The position numbers and the translations under genes were made by a program. A stretch of DNA of 64,000 bases, taken from Pegoplata infirma (lineage: Eukaryota > Arthropoda > Insecta > Diptera > Anthomyiidae). The notes under the pieces are model-generated. The model did no database searches. It was not told the DNA's origin and saw nothing but the letters and a program-made list of their open reading frames with translations. Positions 1-11,645 of the stretch are shown piece by piece. Position 1 is the stretch's first letter, and every line of letters starts with the position of its first letter. The stretch spans positions 102,742,964-102,806,963 of the forward strand of contig OY992539.1 of assembly GCA_963921195.1 (NCBI GenBank). The letters are read 5' to 3'.

Positions 1-912
1 TTAAAAGAAAACTTTTACTATTTTAAAACTTCATAAGTTCTTCAGCTCCCGTGTGTCTGTTTTAAATTTTATTATTTAAACATATCAGGAAAAAATGAGG
101 TAAGTAATGCCCCTTCAAAACGTTATCCTTCATTATTATTTAAAATTTGTAACCAAATGTTTTGACAAAATTTTGACAGGACGTATTTACATCCTTTTTC
201 CAGATACGAAAAAATAAAAAAATTTTAAAAATTAGCAAATATTTCTCATCTTTCATTTGTCATAAATAGTGACATTAGTGATACAAGACAAGAAAAAATA
301 TTGAAAAAAAAAAAAAATACAAAATGTAATCCTTTTAAACTTTGAAGTACTTTTAAAAGGAAACTGGATCTCGCAATGAATCACTGTAAATGCAGTTTTA
401 CTCCATATTATCTTCACAATCAAAATATTTTTTCTATTCTGAGATTTTTCCTTACAAGAAAATAACTTAAATTGTCGTAGTATTTTTCACGGCGACATTT
501 TTTAAACAATTTTTTAACTTTTTTTGGAGGAATTTTGACTATTTTAGTTATATCTTAAGTAACGTGCACCCGATCTAATCGCGATAAAAAGCAAATTAAA
601 GCTAATTAAATTTGCAACAAATCCTTCACACGTTGATTTCCCATCATATCATTTGTTTACGCACAAAAGACAAGCATATTATAAAAATGCGTTTTTATTG
701 ATGAAGTAATTCGTTTTTAAATTTTTTTTAGATGAAAATCGTTGCAAATTATCAGTTTTTTTATTTGTCTTAGAAGCCTGACCCTTACAAAGATAACACA
801 GTGAAATTCATAAAAATCCATAAACAAATACATAAGTTATAAAAAATTTTATGAAACTACGCATAAATTTTCCCTTGTTTTTGTATTTTAAATACAACAA
901 AAAAAATCTTGT
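1..912. other. AT-rich stretch, no gene seen
   Basis: AT-rich sequence with homopolymer A and T runs. No coding segment with recognisable protein similarity, RNA gene or clear repeat boundary was found on either strand. Confidence 0.6.
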
Positions 913-1675
913 CCCGAGTAAAAAAGATTTTATATAATCTATATAAATAAAAATCAATTGTCGTTTGTTGGTAACCGCATCAGTTGAGAACGGCCAATTT
1001 GGACATTTTTTTTTTTTTGAAATGTTCGTCATAGTCCAACTTAGATTTTTACGTAAAGAAAAAGTGACCACGCCCACTTTTTGCGATTTATCTAAAATCG
1101 GAAAACGGCTGCACCGATTTGGGTAATTGTTTATTCAAATGTTCGTAGTAATCCAATTTAGGTTCTTACTGAAAGAAAATTCGCCATGCCCACTTTTACG
1201 CCCACTGTTTCAATTTATCTAAAATCTGAGACCGCTCAGACTAAATTTTTTTTAAATGCATTTTCACCATATTCCATCTTTGGTTTTTACGAAAAAAGAA
1301 ATTGACAACGCCCACTTTGGCTAATTTTTGTCAAAAATGTTTGCCATTATTCAACTAAGGTTTTCACACGCCCACTTTTTTCTATGTATGGAAAGAACTA
1401 TAATGGCTTAGCCGAATTGGTTATAGGCCGCAAAAGATTTTAAAGAGATGAAAAATTGTCCACACCTACTTTTACGCTCACTTTTCCCAATATATAAATT
1501 TTAAATCATGGAATGGTCCAACTAACAATAAGTGTTTTGGAAAGAACAATTTTCCATTTCTACGCTCACTTTTGAATGGATAAACCAAGTTGGTTTAATT
1601 TAAATAAGGTTCATACGGTAAGAAAGTTGTCCACCAACTTTTTTTCGACATAAATTAAATTTGCTCTATAGAAAA
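913..1675 (+). mobile_element. TIR stub (CCCGAGT family) followed by Helitron head, family H1
   Basis: Bases 913-935 match the CCCGAGTAAAAAAGATT terminus that bounds the elements at 3675-4582 and 30929-36975. From 938 the sequence starts TCTATATAAATAAAAATC, preceded by A, and continues into the GTTGGTAACCGCATCAGTTG head seen at 38681. The rest is the diverged H1 body with repeated 'cgcccactttt' phrases. The 5' TC and upstream A fit Helitron ends. No 3' CTRR end is seen, so this copy is truncated. Confidence 0.65.
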
Positions 1676-2679
1676 ATTATATATATAAAAGAGTAATAAG
1701 TCAGTCAGACTTATTGACTGATTCATCATCGCCCAGCCCAAACTGCTGAAGCTAGAGACTTGAAATTTGGACTGTAGGTTCACCTCCCGAAATATAGATC
1801 CACTAAGGCTGGATTTTTGCCAATGTTGATTCTAAGGGGGTAAAAAGGGTAAAAAACTGTACTTTTGGTACTTTTTATATCTCCTGAAATAATGGTCATA
1901 GAGACTTTAAATTTGGACTGTATATTTACCTCCCGGAACATAGATACACTAAGGCCGGATTTTTGTCAGTGTTGATTCTAGGGGGTAAAAAGGGTAAAAA
2001 TCTGTACTTTTGGTACTTTTTATATCTCCTGAAATAATGGTCATAGAGACTTGAAATTTGGTTTGTATGTTCACATCCTGGAATATAGATCCAGTAAGGC
2101 TGGATTTTTGCCAATGTTGTTTCTAAGGGGGTAAAAAGGGTAATAAGCTGTACTTTTGGTACCTTTTATATTTCCTTAAAAAATGGTAACAAAAACTTAA
2201 AATTTGGACTGTATATTCACCTCCCGGAACATAGATACACTAAGGCCGGATTTTTGCCAGTGTTGATTCTAAGGGGGTAAAAAGGATAAAAAACTGTACT
2301 TTTTTTTATATCTCCTGAAATAATGGTCATAGAGACTTGAAATTTGGTTTGTATGTTCAAATCCTGGAATATAGATCCAGTAATGCTGGCTAAAAAACTG
2401 TTCTTTTGGTACCTTTTATATTTCCTTAAATAATAGTACAAGAAACTTAAAATTTGCAATGTAGGTTCACCTCCCGGAAAAAAGATTCGCTAAATCTGGG
2501 TTTTTGCCAATGTTGATTCTACGGGGGTAAAATGGGTAAAAAAGTTTACTTTTTGGTACTTTTTTTTATATACTGATATAATGGTCATTCAAACTTCAAA
2601 TTTGGAATGTAGGATCCTTTAGTGAAATAAAACATTCTGAAACAAGTACTTTCTGAAAATTCTGTACGGTTTATAAAAA

Positions 2680-3290
2680 GTACCTTTTATAAAAAGTACC
2701 TTTTTTAAAAAGTACCTTTTTTAAAAAGTACCTTTTATAAAAAGTACCTTTTTTAAAAAAAACCTTTTGTAAAAAGTACCTTTTATAAAAAGTACCTTTT
2801 ATAAAAAGTACCTTTTATAAAAAGTACCTTTTATAAAAAGTACCTTTTATAAAAAGTACCTTTTATAAAAAGTACCTTTTATAAAAAGAACCTTTTATAA
2901 AAAGTACCTTTTATAAAAAGTACCTTTTATAAAAAGTACCTTTTATAAAAAGAACCTTTTATAAAAAGTACCTTTTATAAAAAGTACCTTTTATAAAAAG
3001 TACCTTTTATAAAAAGTACCTTTTATAAAAAGTACCTTTTATAAAAAGTACCTTTTATAAAAAGTACCTTTTATAAAAAGCACCTTTTATAAAAAGTACC
3101 TTTTATAAAAAGTACCTTTTATAAAAAGTACCTTTTATAAAAAGTACCTTTTATAAAAAGTACCTTTTATAAAAAGTACCTTTTATAAAAAGTACCTTTT
3201 ATAAAAAGTACCTTTTATAAAAAGTACCTTTTACAAAAAGTACCTTTTGCAAAAAGTACCTTTTACAAAAAGTACCTTTTATTAAAAGTA
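2680..3290. repeat. 16-bp minisatellite, about 38 copies
   Basis: Tandem array of AAAAAGTACCTTTTAT with a 16-bp period and scattered point variants (for example AGAACC and AGCACC units). The unit is nearly self-complementary around GTAC. The same unit, reverse complemented, forms the array at 31430-32790, and a short array lies at 42850-43030. It sits inside the H2 Helitron body. Confidence 0.95.
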
Positions 3291-3514
3291 CCGGAAGTAC
3301 AATTGTTGATAATTTTTTATTTTCTAAAATTATATTTATAGAAACTTTTTATATTTCCTAGAATCTTAAAATTTGTAATGTAAGCAAATTCGGTAAAAAA
3401 AACATTGTGTGAAAAATACGTTTTTCCGCTTCTTAGTGGGGTAAAAAGGCTAAAAAAGTGCATTTTCGGTACCTTTGATATTTTTTGACGTAATGGCTAT
3501 AGAAACTTAAAATT

Positions 3515-4670
3515 CCTGTGTAAAAATCGATTAGATATGATGAGATCTATTAAGATCTGACTATATCAATTGTATCTGATCATATCTATTATATCTGAGA
3601 TTTGTCCCCATTTCCGAGATCTGATCAGATACAATTACTGATCAGATCTACTTAGATCTCGAAATTGGGGACAACCCGAGTAAAAAAAAGTTATATGAGG
3701 CAATATTTAATTTTATATGAACAGATATGCTTTTAAGTAAATCAATATTAATTTTGATCCGAAAATTGGCGGATCGAATATTATACGATTATATCAAATT
3801 CTATTATTTTTGATAAAATAATATCAAATTTGATTAAGTTTGATCCCAAAAATGGGTCTATCCAATTGTATTAAGTCATATCTTATCTGTTAAAATTAGA
3901 TAAATTTTTATATAATTGGATGAAATCTGGTAAATTTTTTTGGAATTTTAAACGTGAAATTAGAAATTATTTTATCAGATTGGATACATTATCAATTAGA
4001 AGAGTTTTTATTGCATTCTTCGGAATTTTTTCGGGACTTAGCAAATTATTAAAAATTTGTCATTTTTTAAAATCATTTATAAGGGATTTAAATTTTCCAA
4101 AAAATGTTTGTGTCTTAGAAAATTTAAAAACATTTTTTCGGAACTCAAAAACTTTTCAAAAAAATTAAATTTCTCATAAAAACATTTTCAATGATTTTTT
4201 TACTCCAAAAAAATTGCCAAAAAAATTTTGTGTCCGGGACTTTGGAAAATTTTCCCAAAATTTTTTAGGACTTGAATTTTTTTTTATTGTCCGGGACATA
4301 GAAAATTTTGAAATTTTTTTTCGGGATATAATTATAAATAAAATCATATATCTTTTTATCTGTTATATCTAAAAATTCCTGACCTTATATGTCATATCTA
4401 ATTTCATATAGATGGGTATATAAATAGATATGAATATGTATGTTATCATATTAAAAAATAAGGAAAAATACAATGCTATATATAAACTTATATGTCCATA
4501 TCAAAGTTCATGCATAACCATATATAAATATAAACAATTATATATTAGCATATATGGTTATATCAAATCTTTTTTACTCGGGAAATCTCGGATATAATAG
4601 ATCTGATCAGATACAATTGATATAATTAGATCTTAAAAGATCAGTCAGATCTAATCAATTTTCACATGGG
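3515..4670. mobile_element. TIR element inserted in Helitron H2, itself carrying a CCCGAGT element
   Basis: The ends are diverged inverted repeats: the left begins CCTGTGTAAAAATCGATTAG and the right, reverse complemented, begins CCCATGTGAAAATTGATTAG. They are followed by long AGATCTGATCAGATAC-rich arms (to about 3674 and from about 4583). Flanking Helitron text 'aacttaaaatt / ttaggaatgta' reads continuously when the insert is ignored. The interior 3675-4582 is a second element with CCCGAGTAAAAAA termini. A target duplication is not clear beyond TT. No transposase is present. Confidence 0.65.
3675..4582. mobile_element. CCCGAGT-terminated MITE-like element
   Basis: Begins CCCGAGTAAAAAAAAG and ends CTTTTTTACTCGGG. 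The interior is rich in ATATGA/TCATAT and in 'ggacttagaaaatttt' phrases, like the 6-kb element at 30929-36975. The short ORF inside shows no known protein similarity. Confidence 0.7.
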
Positions 4671-5464
4671 TTAGGAATGTAAAATCCTCTTTGTACTTTA
4701 AATATTTGCTTAAATAATAATCCTAGAAAATTGAAATATGGAAAAGAGGATCCTTCGCTGAATAAAAAAACATTCTGGAAGAGGTTCTTTTTGAAAATTC
4801 CGTTTATAACTGGGGTAAGAAGGTGTACTTTTTTTGTTCTTATAATAATGAAAAAGTGTAAATTTTGATTATTCTTATATTTCTTGAAATATCAGTTTAG
4901 AAACTTGATATTTTAAATAAAGGATCACCTAGCACAAAAAAACATTTTTTGGAAAATTTAATTTTAAGGGGAAAAGGGGGCAAATGGTAATTGTTACCTA
5001 TCTGACTATTAAACTCAAAGCCCCTGAAATAACACCCAAGAGAAGGACATATTTTAAAATTTAAAATTTTAGAACGGGGAACGAAATGGAATAGAGCAGG
5101 GAACAATATGGAATGATACTTTTTACTAAAATTTTTGATTTTACTTTTTTTACTCCTTTTTTCTCTCTATATGATTTTCCACTCAAACTCATTTTTATTC
5201 CAATTTCTTTATTCACTGAAATATTTATTCACTCCAAATCCAAAATCCCGATATTAGGGCTCGAAAATTATTAAAATTTTATTGTTTAAATTTTTAATTG
5301 AAATATTATTTTATGAAAGACTAAAACGTGCACAAGTAAATAAAACAAAGACTACGTAGGGGAATTTTCTTGAAATCGGTAGAGCAATTCTGATCCTTCT
5401 ATTATTCGGTATTCAATGCAAACGGTAACGAAGTACCGGGATGGTAATCTAGTATAATATATAA

Positions 5465-6750
5465 TAATAAAATATAAATAAAAATCAAATGTAGTTCGTT
5501 GGTAATCGCATCACTTAAGAACTGACCGATTTGGATAAAAAATAATTTTATACGTTGGTCTTATTTTTTTTTTTTTCGTCTTAGGTGTTTTCGAAAAACA
5601 AATTAATCAGGCCCCTTTTAACGCCTCCTTTTTTTTGATAAATCTAAAACTGGAGAAGAGCTGGATCGATTTGACTAAACTTTTTTTTTTGTAAATGATC
5701 GTCATAGTCCTACTTAGGTTTAAACGGAATTAAAAAATGTTCACGCCCATTTTAATTTCGATATATCTAAGATAGAAGAACGGTAGGGCAGATTTGGCTA
5801 TAAGTAGTATTTGTTGACATTTGTGATAGTACAACTAAGGTTTTTACGGAAAGAAAAATTGTCCACTCCCAGTTTTTTCAATACACCTAAAAGCAGAGAA
5901 AGAATGGCCTAATTTGTAAATTTTTTGTACAATGATCCAAGTAAGGATTTAACGAAAATAACGCAGTGCAACAACTAAAATCGGAATGGTATAAAATTAA
6001 AAGCAAGTGAAAGTTTACATATTCCACAACAAAACCCTTAAATCTTTTTTTTAATTATTTTATTATAATTATAAAAATAATTAATGAAAACTGTATTAGG
6101 CGTATGATTAATTTTGTAATTGTCTTTAAATAACAATCATACGTATAGGTACACAGTGGATTATTTTTAATAATTTAGCTATTCAGTAAGTAGGTATGAT
6201 GGCATCGAAATTCATACCAGTTATAGCTAATGTAATTTTAAGCTTAAGTTTGGACGCTTGAACCCACATGTGCAATAAGGGCACCAACAGGGGCCCCTAA
6301 AAAAGGTCCTTTTAAGTACACAAAAACTTTAAATGCTCTAAAATCACCAAATTTAAATGCTTGTAAAAATAATCTAGCGCTGAAAAAATAATCTAGCGCT
6401 AAAAAAAACGCCTTGGTTTTGTTATGAAAAGTGTCAACTTTCATTTGCTTTTGGCTTTTATTTTATTCCGATTCGAAATGTTTGATTTTGTATCACTGTA
6501 TAATTACTGTCCTCCCCCACTTCAAAGCCCACATTTTTCAATAGCCTTAAAATTTGCAACACTTGAAACCGCCTGGACCGATTTGGCAAATTTTTTTGTG
6601 TTAAATGTTCGTAATAATCTATATAATTTTTCGGAAAGAAAAATTGTCATGGCCTACAATTTTTCTGGAACCACGGAAGTTAAAGGTCTTAAATTTTATC
6701 TGAGTATAAGTCTTATAAGTCTCAACATATACTCAAAGTTTCATCAAATT
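5465..6750 (+). mobile_element. Helitron H1 fragment interrupted by a CAGTG element
   Basis: Starts near 5470 with 'ataaataaaaatcaaatg', then GTTCGTTGGTAATCGCATC, an H1 head variant also seen at 40031 and, inverted, near 16020. The body carries H1 phrases such as 'gaccgatttgg' and 'cccattttaatttcgatatatctaa'. It is interrupted at 5963 by the CAGTG-ended repeat and resumes at about 6499-6670 ('cccacttcaaagcccac', 'ggaccgatttggc'). No clear 3' CTRR end. Confidence 0.55.
5964..6498. repeat. CAGTG-ended repeat, copy 1
   Basis: Starts CAGTGCAACAACTAAAATCG and ends GATTTTGTATCACTG, giving short CAGTG/CACTG inverted ends. A second copy occupies 58351-58992. The core 'gaaaactgtattaggcgtatgat' is shared by both. 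Copy 1 lacks the pogo-like MITE found in copy 2, so it is a paralogous empty site. It contains a local duplication of 'aataatctagcgct' near 6370-6410. Superfamily unknown. Confidence 0.65.
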
Positions 6751-6812
6751 TGGAGACATTGAAGGAAATCAGGGGTTCCTGTTGAAAAATTTTAACTCTA
6801 TAAAAAAATTCA

Positions 6813-8436
6813 AAAAAGGGAAAGGCTACAACCCCTGAAAACTACCGCCCAATAGAAATTTGCTCTACGCTCTCGAAAGTCATGGAGAGCATGATGAATC
6901 ACCACCTGGTAAATTATTTGGAGTCTAATTCACTTTTGTGCGATCGACAGTATGGCTTTCGTAGAGGTCGTTCTACGGGAGACCTGTTAGCGTTTCTTTC
7001 GGAACGCTGGAGTCGTTCTATTCACCAATTTGGTGAAAGCAAGGTGGTTGCTCTAGATATTTCCAAGGCATTTGATCGTGTGTGGCACGGTGCACTCGTT
7101 TCGAAGCTTATTGCGTTTGGTGACGGTAGTGATTTCTCTCGATTTATATCGAGCTTTCTTAGAGACCGCTCTATACGTGTTGTTATAGATGGGATTTCAT
7201 CGGATGAGTTTCATCTGAATTCAGGGGTACCGCAAGGTTCTGTTCTATCTCCTACACTTTTTCTTATTTTTCTTAACGACCTTCTGGGTCTAACTTCCAA
7301 TCCTATCTATTCTTTTGCAGATGACAGCAACATTAGTCATTCATTTTCCTTTAATCATAGACAAAGCCTTACTGAGGTTGATGCTATGAGGCAGAAAAAT
7401 CACACCTGACATACTGCTGACTCTCCCTTTATAAAATTGCTGACATCTTCATACAATTTTTCAAAATGTCATCAATGACATGTCAGCAGTTGGTCAGCGG
7501 TTGTTTAAACGAATTGTTAGTGGCCACCGATACTGGTGGACACTGCTGACCAACTGCTGACATGTCATTGATGACATTTTGAAAAATTGTATGAAGGTGT
7601 CAGCGATTTCATAAAGGGAGAGTCAGCAGTAAGTATGTCAGGTGTGATTTTATTTTGCCAACTGGGAACATGAATGACACACTCAATCATGACCTCACGA
7701 AAATCTCCGAGTGGGGTCTTGCGAATCAGGTCGATTTTAATGCTCGTAAAACCCAATGTTGTATGCTGACCCACAGACGTCTTGTGGAATCAGCGTCATA
7801 TGTATCCATGGGTGGTATAGCTATTGAGGAATCAGACACTCTTGATGTTCTAGGCATGAAAATCCAATGTGATGTTCGATGGAACCAACATGTTTTTCAA
7901 GTGTCTTAGTTTTTTAAAACGGTGCAAGAATTACTTCACCCCGACCGATCTTCTCACTATTTATACCGCCTATATCCGACCGAAAATGGAATACAATTCC
8001 CATAACTGGGCAGGTGCTTCAAGGTCTACCTTAAAGCTTCTGGACCGGGTGCAAAGTAGTGCGTTGAAGCTCATCAATGACAGTAGGGTATCCAGCTCTA
8101 TTGATTCATTGGAGCATCGTCGGAATGTGGGTTGTGCGTCATTGTCATCGATATTACCACGGTAAGTGCTCAGCTGAGATGGGTAAACTCATACCTGAGT
8201 TTCGGGTGCATACCCGTAGTACTCGCCTTTCCAGCAACTCACATCCATTTGTTGTCGATTGTCCAATGTATCGCACAACGCATTACAGAGAAAATTCGTT
8301 TCTCGGTCGAACTAGTCGTATGTGTAACAAACTCCCCGCAGAAATCTTTCCAGTAGGCTATAATTTAGAAAAGTTCAAATTAAATGTCCACAAACACTAC
8401 TCCCTCTTTCCTTCTTCTCATAACCTATGTTCCTAA
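6813..8436 (+). pseudogene. Non-LTR retrotransposon reverse transcriptase (jockey/I group), 5'-truncated and frameshifted
   Basis: A LINE reverse transcriptase fragment. Reading begins in frame at about 6813 with the conserved NYRPI...CSTLSKV region, upstream of the first ATG at 6882. FRRGRST, DISKAFDRVWH (first catalytic Asp), GVPQGSVLSPTLFLIFLNDL and FADDS (the YADD-box equivalent) follow. A 266-bp MITE interrupts the frame at 7392-7657; coding resumes with the NDTLNHDL...WG...FNA.KTQ thumb region, then shifts frame near 7900 and again near 8150. The C-terminal GRTSRM.NKLPAE.FP.GYN segment ends at the stop codon at 8434-8436. The endonuclease and ORF1 are absent. An A-run at 8511-8519 marks the 3' end. 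The family label rests on motif order only. Not functional. Confidence 0.9.
7392..7657. mobile_element. 266-bp foldback MITE inside the LINE reverse transcriptase
   Basis: Long inverted arms of about 110 bp: left CAGAAAAATCACACCTGACA, right TGTCAGGTGTGATTTTATTTTG, continuing through CTGCTGACTCTCCCTTTAT and TGTCATTGATGACATTTTG on both sides. The reverse-transcriptase codons immediately left (...agg) and right (cca...) of these limits join in frame, which supports the limits. No target duplication is obvious. A half copy of the same terminus lies at 10352-10402. Confidence 0.85.
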
Positions 8437-8519
8437 TTAGGAATTAATTAGGTATTATAATACCAACACAATGCATTGCATTAGTAGGAGGCATAGTGAT
8501 GGCTCAAAGTAAAAAAAAA

Positions 8520-8945
8520 TGATATTTTCAAACAAATTGTAAAAGTTATCCACCCCCAGTCACTGTAGTGAAGAAATCTTGATCCTAATTTATTAAATTT
8601 TCTCGATCGTAAGTATTAGGATTGTTAAAGAATTGTTTTAGACTTGCAGTCGTTGAGTGCTTTTAAACTTTTTCACAAAATAAATACAAACATTTTTCAA
8701 TTAGGGAAATCGAAATATATTCATTGTCTAGTTTTTAATATTTTTTTTTTACTTTATGATTGTGTCGCAGATTTTTAACACTTTTTTTTTTAATTTAAGC
8801 AGCAAAATTGTACTTCTCTACAACAATCACTACACTATGCGGAGCAATTGTTGTGGTATTTCTGATATGTATAAAAATTTCATACTTAAATTTAACTTGA
8901 AATAAAAACAATGACAAACAATTTACACAAGAAAGTCAAAAAAGT
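8520..8945. other. No gene or classified repeat seen
   Basis: AT-rich sequence downstream of the LINE poly-A. No ORF of note and no inverted or tandem structure recognised. Confidence 0.5.
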
Positions 8946-9740
8946 AATACACTCAAGGAAAAAAAAAATGTTTTATTTTATTTGACAATGAGTCAATTTT
9001 CAAAAACAGAGTCGCAGACTAAGTAAAGTCTAAGATTTTTATTGGAAAAATGTCTAAGATTCTGAAAAATTTTTTCAAAAAGAAATTTGAAAACCTTTTT
9101 CAACCGAAAAATCTCAGACTCTGCATTTTTTTTTTTTGGTGGAAAAAAGTTCTTAGATTCTGAGAAATGTTGCCTAAAGTTAATTTTACATATTCTAAGA
9201 AATTTTTCTTTACACAAAAGTCTAGATTCTAAAATATTTCTTTCTTATTAAAATATCTGAGTTTTTGAGATTCAGATTCTAAGAAACTTTTCCTGTGGAA
9301 AAATACAGACTCTGAGACTTTTTACTTATAGAAAAATGCTTAGAGTAAGAGACACATCCTCTGTAGAAAAATGCTCAGATTAAGATAAAAGACTCAGATT
9401 TTGAAACGTTGATTCTGTAGAAAAATACTCAGATTCTGAAATATTTGTGCGAAAGAAAAAGACTCAGACTCGAAGAAATTTTTTCTTTACAAAAAGTAAC
9501 GCATTTTTTTTAATTTTTAGCATTAAAAAAGTTTCAGATTTTAAAACATATGGAAAAAGTCTTAAATTCTAAGAACTTTTTCGTATCCAAAAATTCACAG
9601 ATTCTGAGACATATTCCCATAGAAAATATTTCAGATTCTGTAAAAAGTTTTACAAAATTCTGGAAAATATTTTTTAAAAGAAAAATTCTCACCTTTGAAC
9701 TAAATTTTTACCATTATAACACACTCTTATTATTCTAAGT
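8946..9740. repeat. Degenerate tandem repeat with 'cagattctgag' core
   Basis: About fifteen loosely spaced copies of 'cagattctgagaaatttttc...gtagaaaaat' with a period of roughly 45-60 bp, most clearly at 9000-9680. The region may be bounded by 'tacactcaagg' on the left and 'ctaagtgtaaa' on the right, resembling weak TA-flanked MITE ends. ORFs on both strands are products of this repeat. Confidence 0.6.
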
Positions 9741-10805
9741 GTAAATTTCACCATTTTAATGTCTTTTCTAATAATGCGTGTGGTATGAACATCACTTTAG
9801 TTATTATGATAACAAAAAAAAAAAACTGAAAAATTATGTTTGGCAGTTTTTTATTTCTTGTTCTTTAAAAATAACAAAAAGAGCAACAATACAGTTACAT
9901 AACAGTTTTAAAGGAAATATTTCTAAAGAAAATTCTTTTCGACATGAATTAACACGATTTAGAGGATGAACAAAAAATAAACAAAAGCAAAAAAAAACTA
10001 CACAAAAAAATAATAAATATAACCCCTTCCTAACGCCGAAACGCAAAAAAAAATATGATAAATAAAGATGTGAAGTTGTCAGAGACACAAAGTCAGATTC
10101 ATATCATAATATCACACACACACAATACTGACTCTACCTTCATGCTGCAAAACAAAACAAAAAACTTACATTCACACTATCGGAGAGAGAAGCAAAAAGT
10201 ACGTTCTGGTGTACAGATGGCCAAATAATTGTGGACACTTTTCAATTGTTTCTGAAAGGCGTGTGGAGTTTTCAATAGATATTTAAACAGTTCCTAACCA
10301 TTTATGACGTATTCAGAGTCTATTACTACCCAGTTGTCAAAATAAAATCACCGCTCACATACTGCTGGCTCTCCTTTTATGAAATTGCTGACATCTGCAT
10401 TAAGGTGGGTCGAAAAAAACAGATTTTTTTTGGTGATTTTGATGGACTTTGAAAGGAAAAAATTTTTATGGTATACCCCAGCAAAAAAAAAATCGAAGTA
10501 GTTCAAAACGAAGTAGACTTAAAATACATAAAAAGTAGCAATAAGTGAATATTTTTTGTTGCAAAAAAAGTAGTTTAAAATAACATCCAAATATGTCAAT
10601 AAGAAGGAAAATAATATGGATTCCACTACTTTAGAACACTATAGTCGGAATGAGTTTTTTTTAATATTTTTTAAACGTAATGAAAGAACATATTTATTTA
10701 AATTTATTTAATAGAGTTCCAAGAATAAAAACATTTTATTATTTTTAATTTGTTTAATCTTAAATTTGGTGTAAACTGATTTTGTTTTTATCCATTTAAA
10801 CTACC
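9741..10805. other. Mostly unclassified AT-rich DNA with one MITE fragment
   Basis: Only 10352-10402 is recognisable: CAAAATAAAATCACCG followed by CACATACTGCTGGCTCTCC and GAAATTGCTGACATCTGCAT, the terminus of the 7392-7657 MITE. This copy shows that the true terminus begins CAAAATAAAATCAC. The rest shows no gene or repeat structure I can support. Confidence 0.6.
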
Positions 10806-11440
10806 GTATAGGGGGTACACTCACTTTGTCATTCCCCATAAGGAGAATCGTCGCCTAAGTAAAATGCAAAACAAAGTGACAACACTTTTTTTAAAATCAA
10901 GTTGTTGATTGTGATGCATTGTCCCCCTATAAAGTTATCAAAATGTGATTTGCTAGTTGTGATACAATTCATTAACTGAAACCATTTCCAAAAATTCAGA
11001 CCTATCCAATGAAAAATGACGGACTTATGAACAAAATTAAAAAAATGTTTCACAACGTTTTTCGTTGCTACTTTAAATGTGTTGGATTTTTGGTGACGTT
11101 ATATTATATTGATCAGCGATCGATTCTGAGAAGTTCTATGAACATCCCTCCGTCTGTCTGTGTGTAACACGATGTGGTCCAAATAAAACAGCTATCCACC
11201 TGACGTTTGGTACAATTATTTTTTATAGTCCTAGGTAGGTTAAAATCGGACCGGAGGGGAAAAGTTTCACCTTGGAGAAGCGAACCAACATCTAAATCGC
11301 AATTTTTTAGCGATCATTGTTTTTTTGTCAAGGAAATGAAACAATTTTATGTCGGATGAAGTATAAAGTCCTGAACTTGGACCCGATTTTTTGAGGTACG
11401 AACACTTTTGTGGGCGTAAATATGTATAATAGGGTTATAA
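10806..11440 (+). mobile_element. Fragment of DINE-1-like (Helentron-related) element
   Basis: 'gtatagggggtacactcactttgtcattcc' at 10806 and 'gatcagcgatcgattctgag...catccctccgtctgtctg...taacacgatgtggtccaaa' at 11110 match successive parts of the element at 63002-63727. About 260 bp of unrelated sequence separates them, probably an insertion. The GTCY block is reduced to a few units. Confidence 0.6.
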
Positions 11441-11645
11441 ATTTTTTATGTCAAAAAAAAAGATCATCCAACCACGCGATGGGCAATGTTGTACAGATAA
11501 TAAAAATCTTTTCTTAATTCATTTTGGTCAAAAAAAGTTCACGCACCAAATGCAATTTCTAAAACTTCCCCAGAAATATTTTTTTTTTTAACTTTTATAT
11601 TGTTATATAAATAATGATAATTATTTAAAAAATACACTACTGAAC

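Larger units (their letters stand above)
1681..5452 (+). mobile_element. Non-autonomous Helitron, family H2, with minisatellite and nested insertion
   Basis: The head near 1681-1760 resembles the 43986 element (AT-rich start, GTCAGTCAGACT-like tract, then 'gcccaaactgctgaagctagagacttgaaatttgg'-type text). The body holds about five diverged copies of a roughly 200-bp unit (about 1760-2620), each with 'aatatagatcc', 'aatgttgattctaagggggtaaaa' and 'ggtactttttat'-type text. A 16-bp minisatellite follows (2680-3290), then an insertion (3515-4670) and more body sequence. The right end is CTAG (5449-5452) followed by T, as at 40813 and 48009. No Rep/helicase coding sequence is present. The internal TC at the 5' end is not clear. 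Confidence 0.6.

Noticed and set aside
2680..3290. CRISPR-like array
   Set aside because: The 16-bp units are contiguous with no spacers, and the context is eukaryotic transposons.
10829..11053. 74-aa minus-strand ORF
   Set aside because: It lies in sequence interrupting a DINE-1-like head and shows no recognisable similarity.
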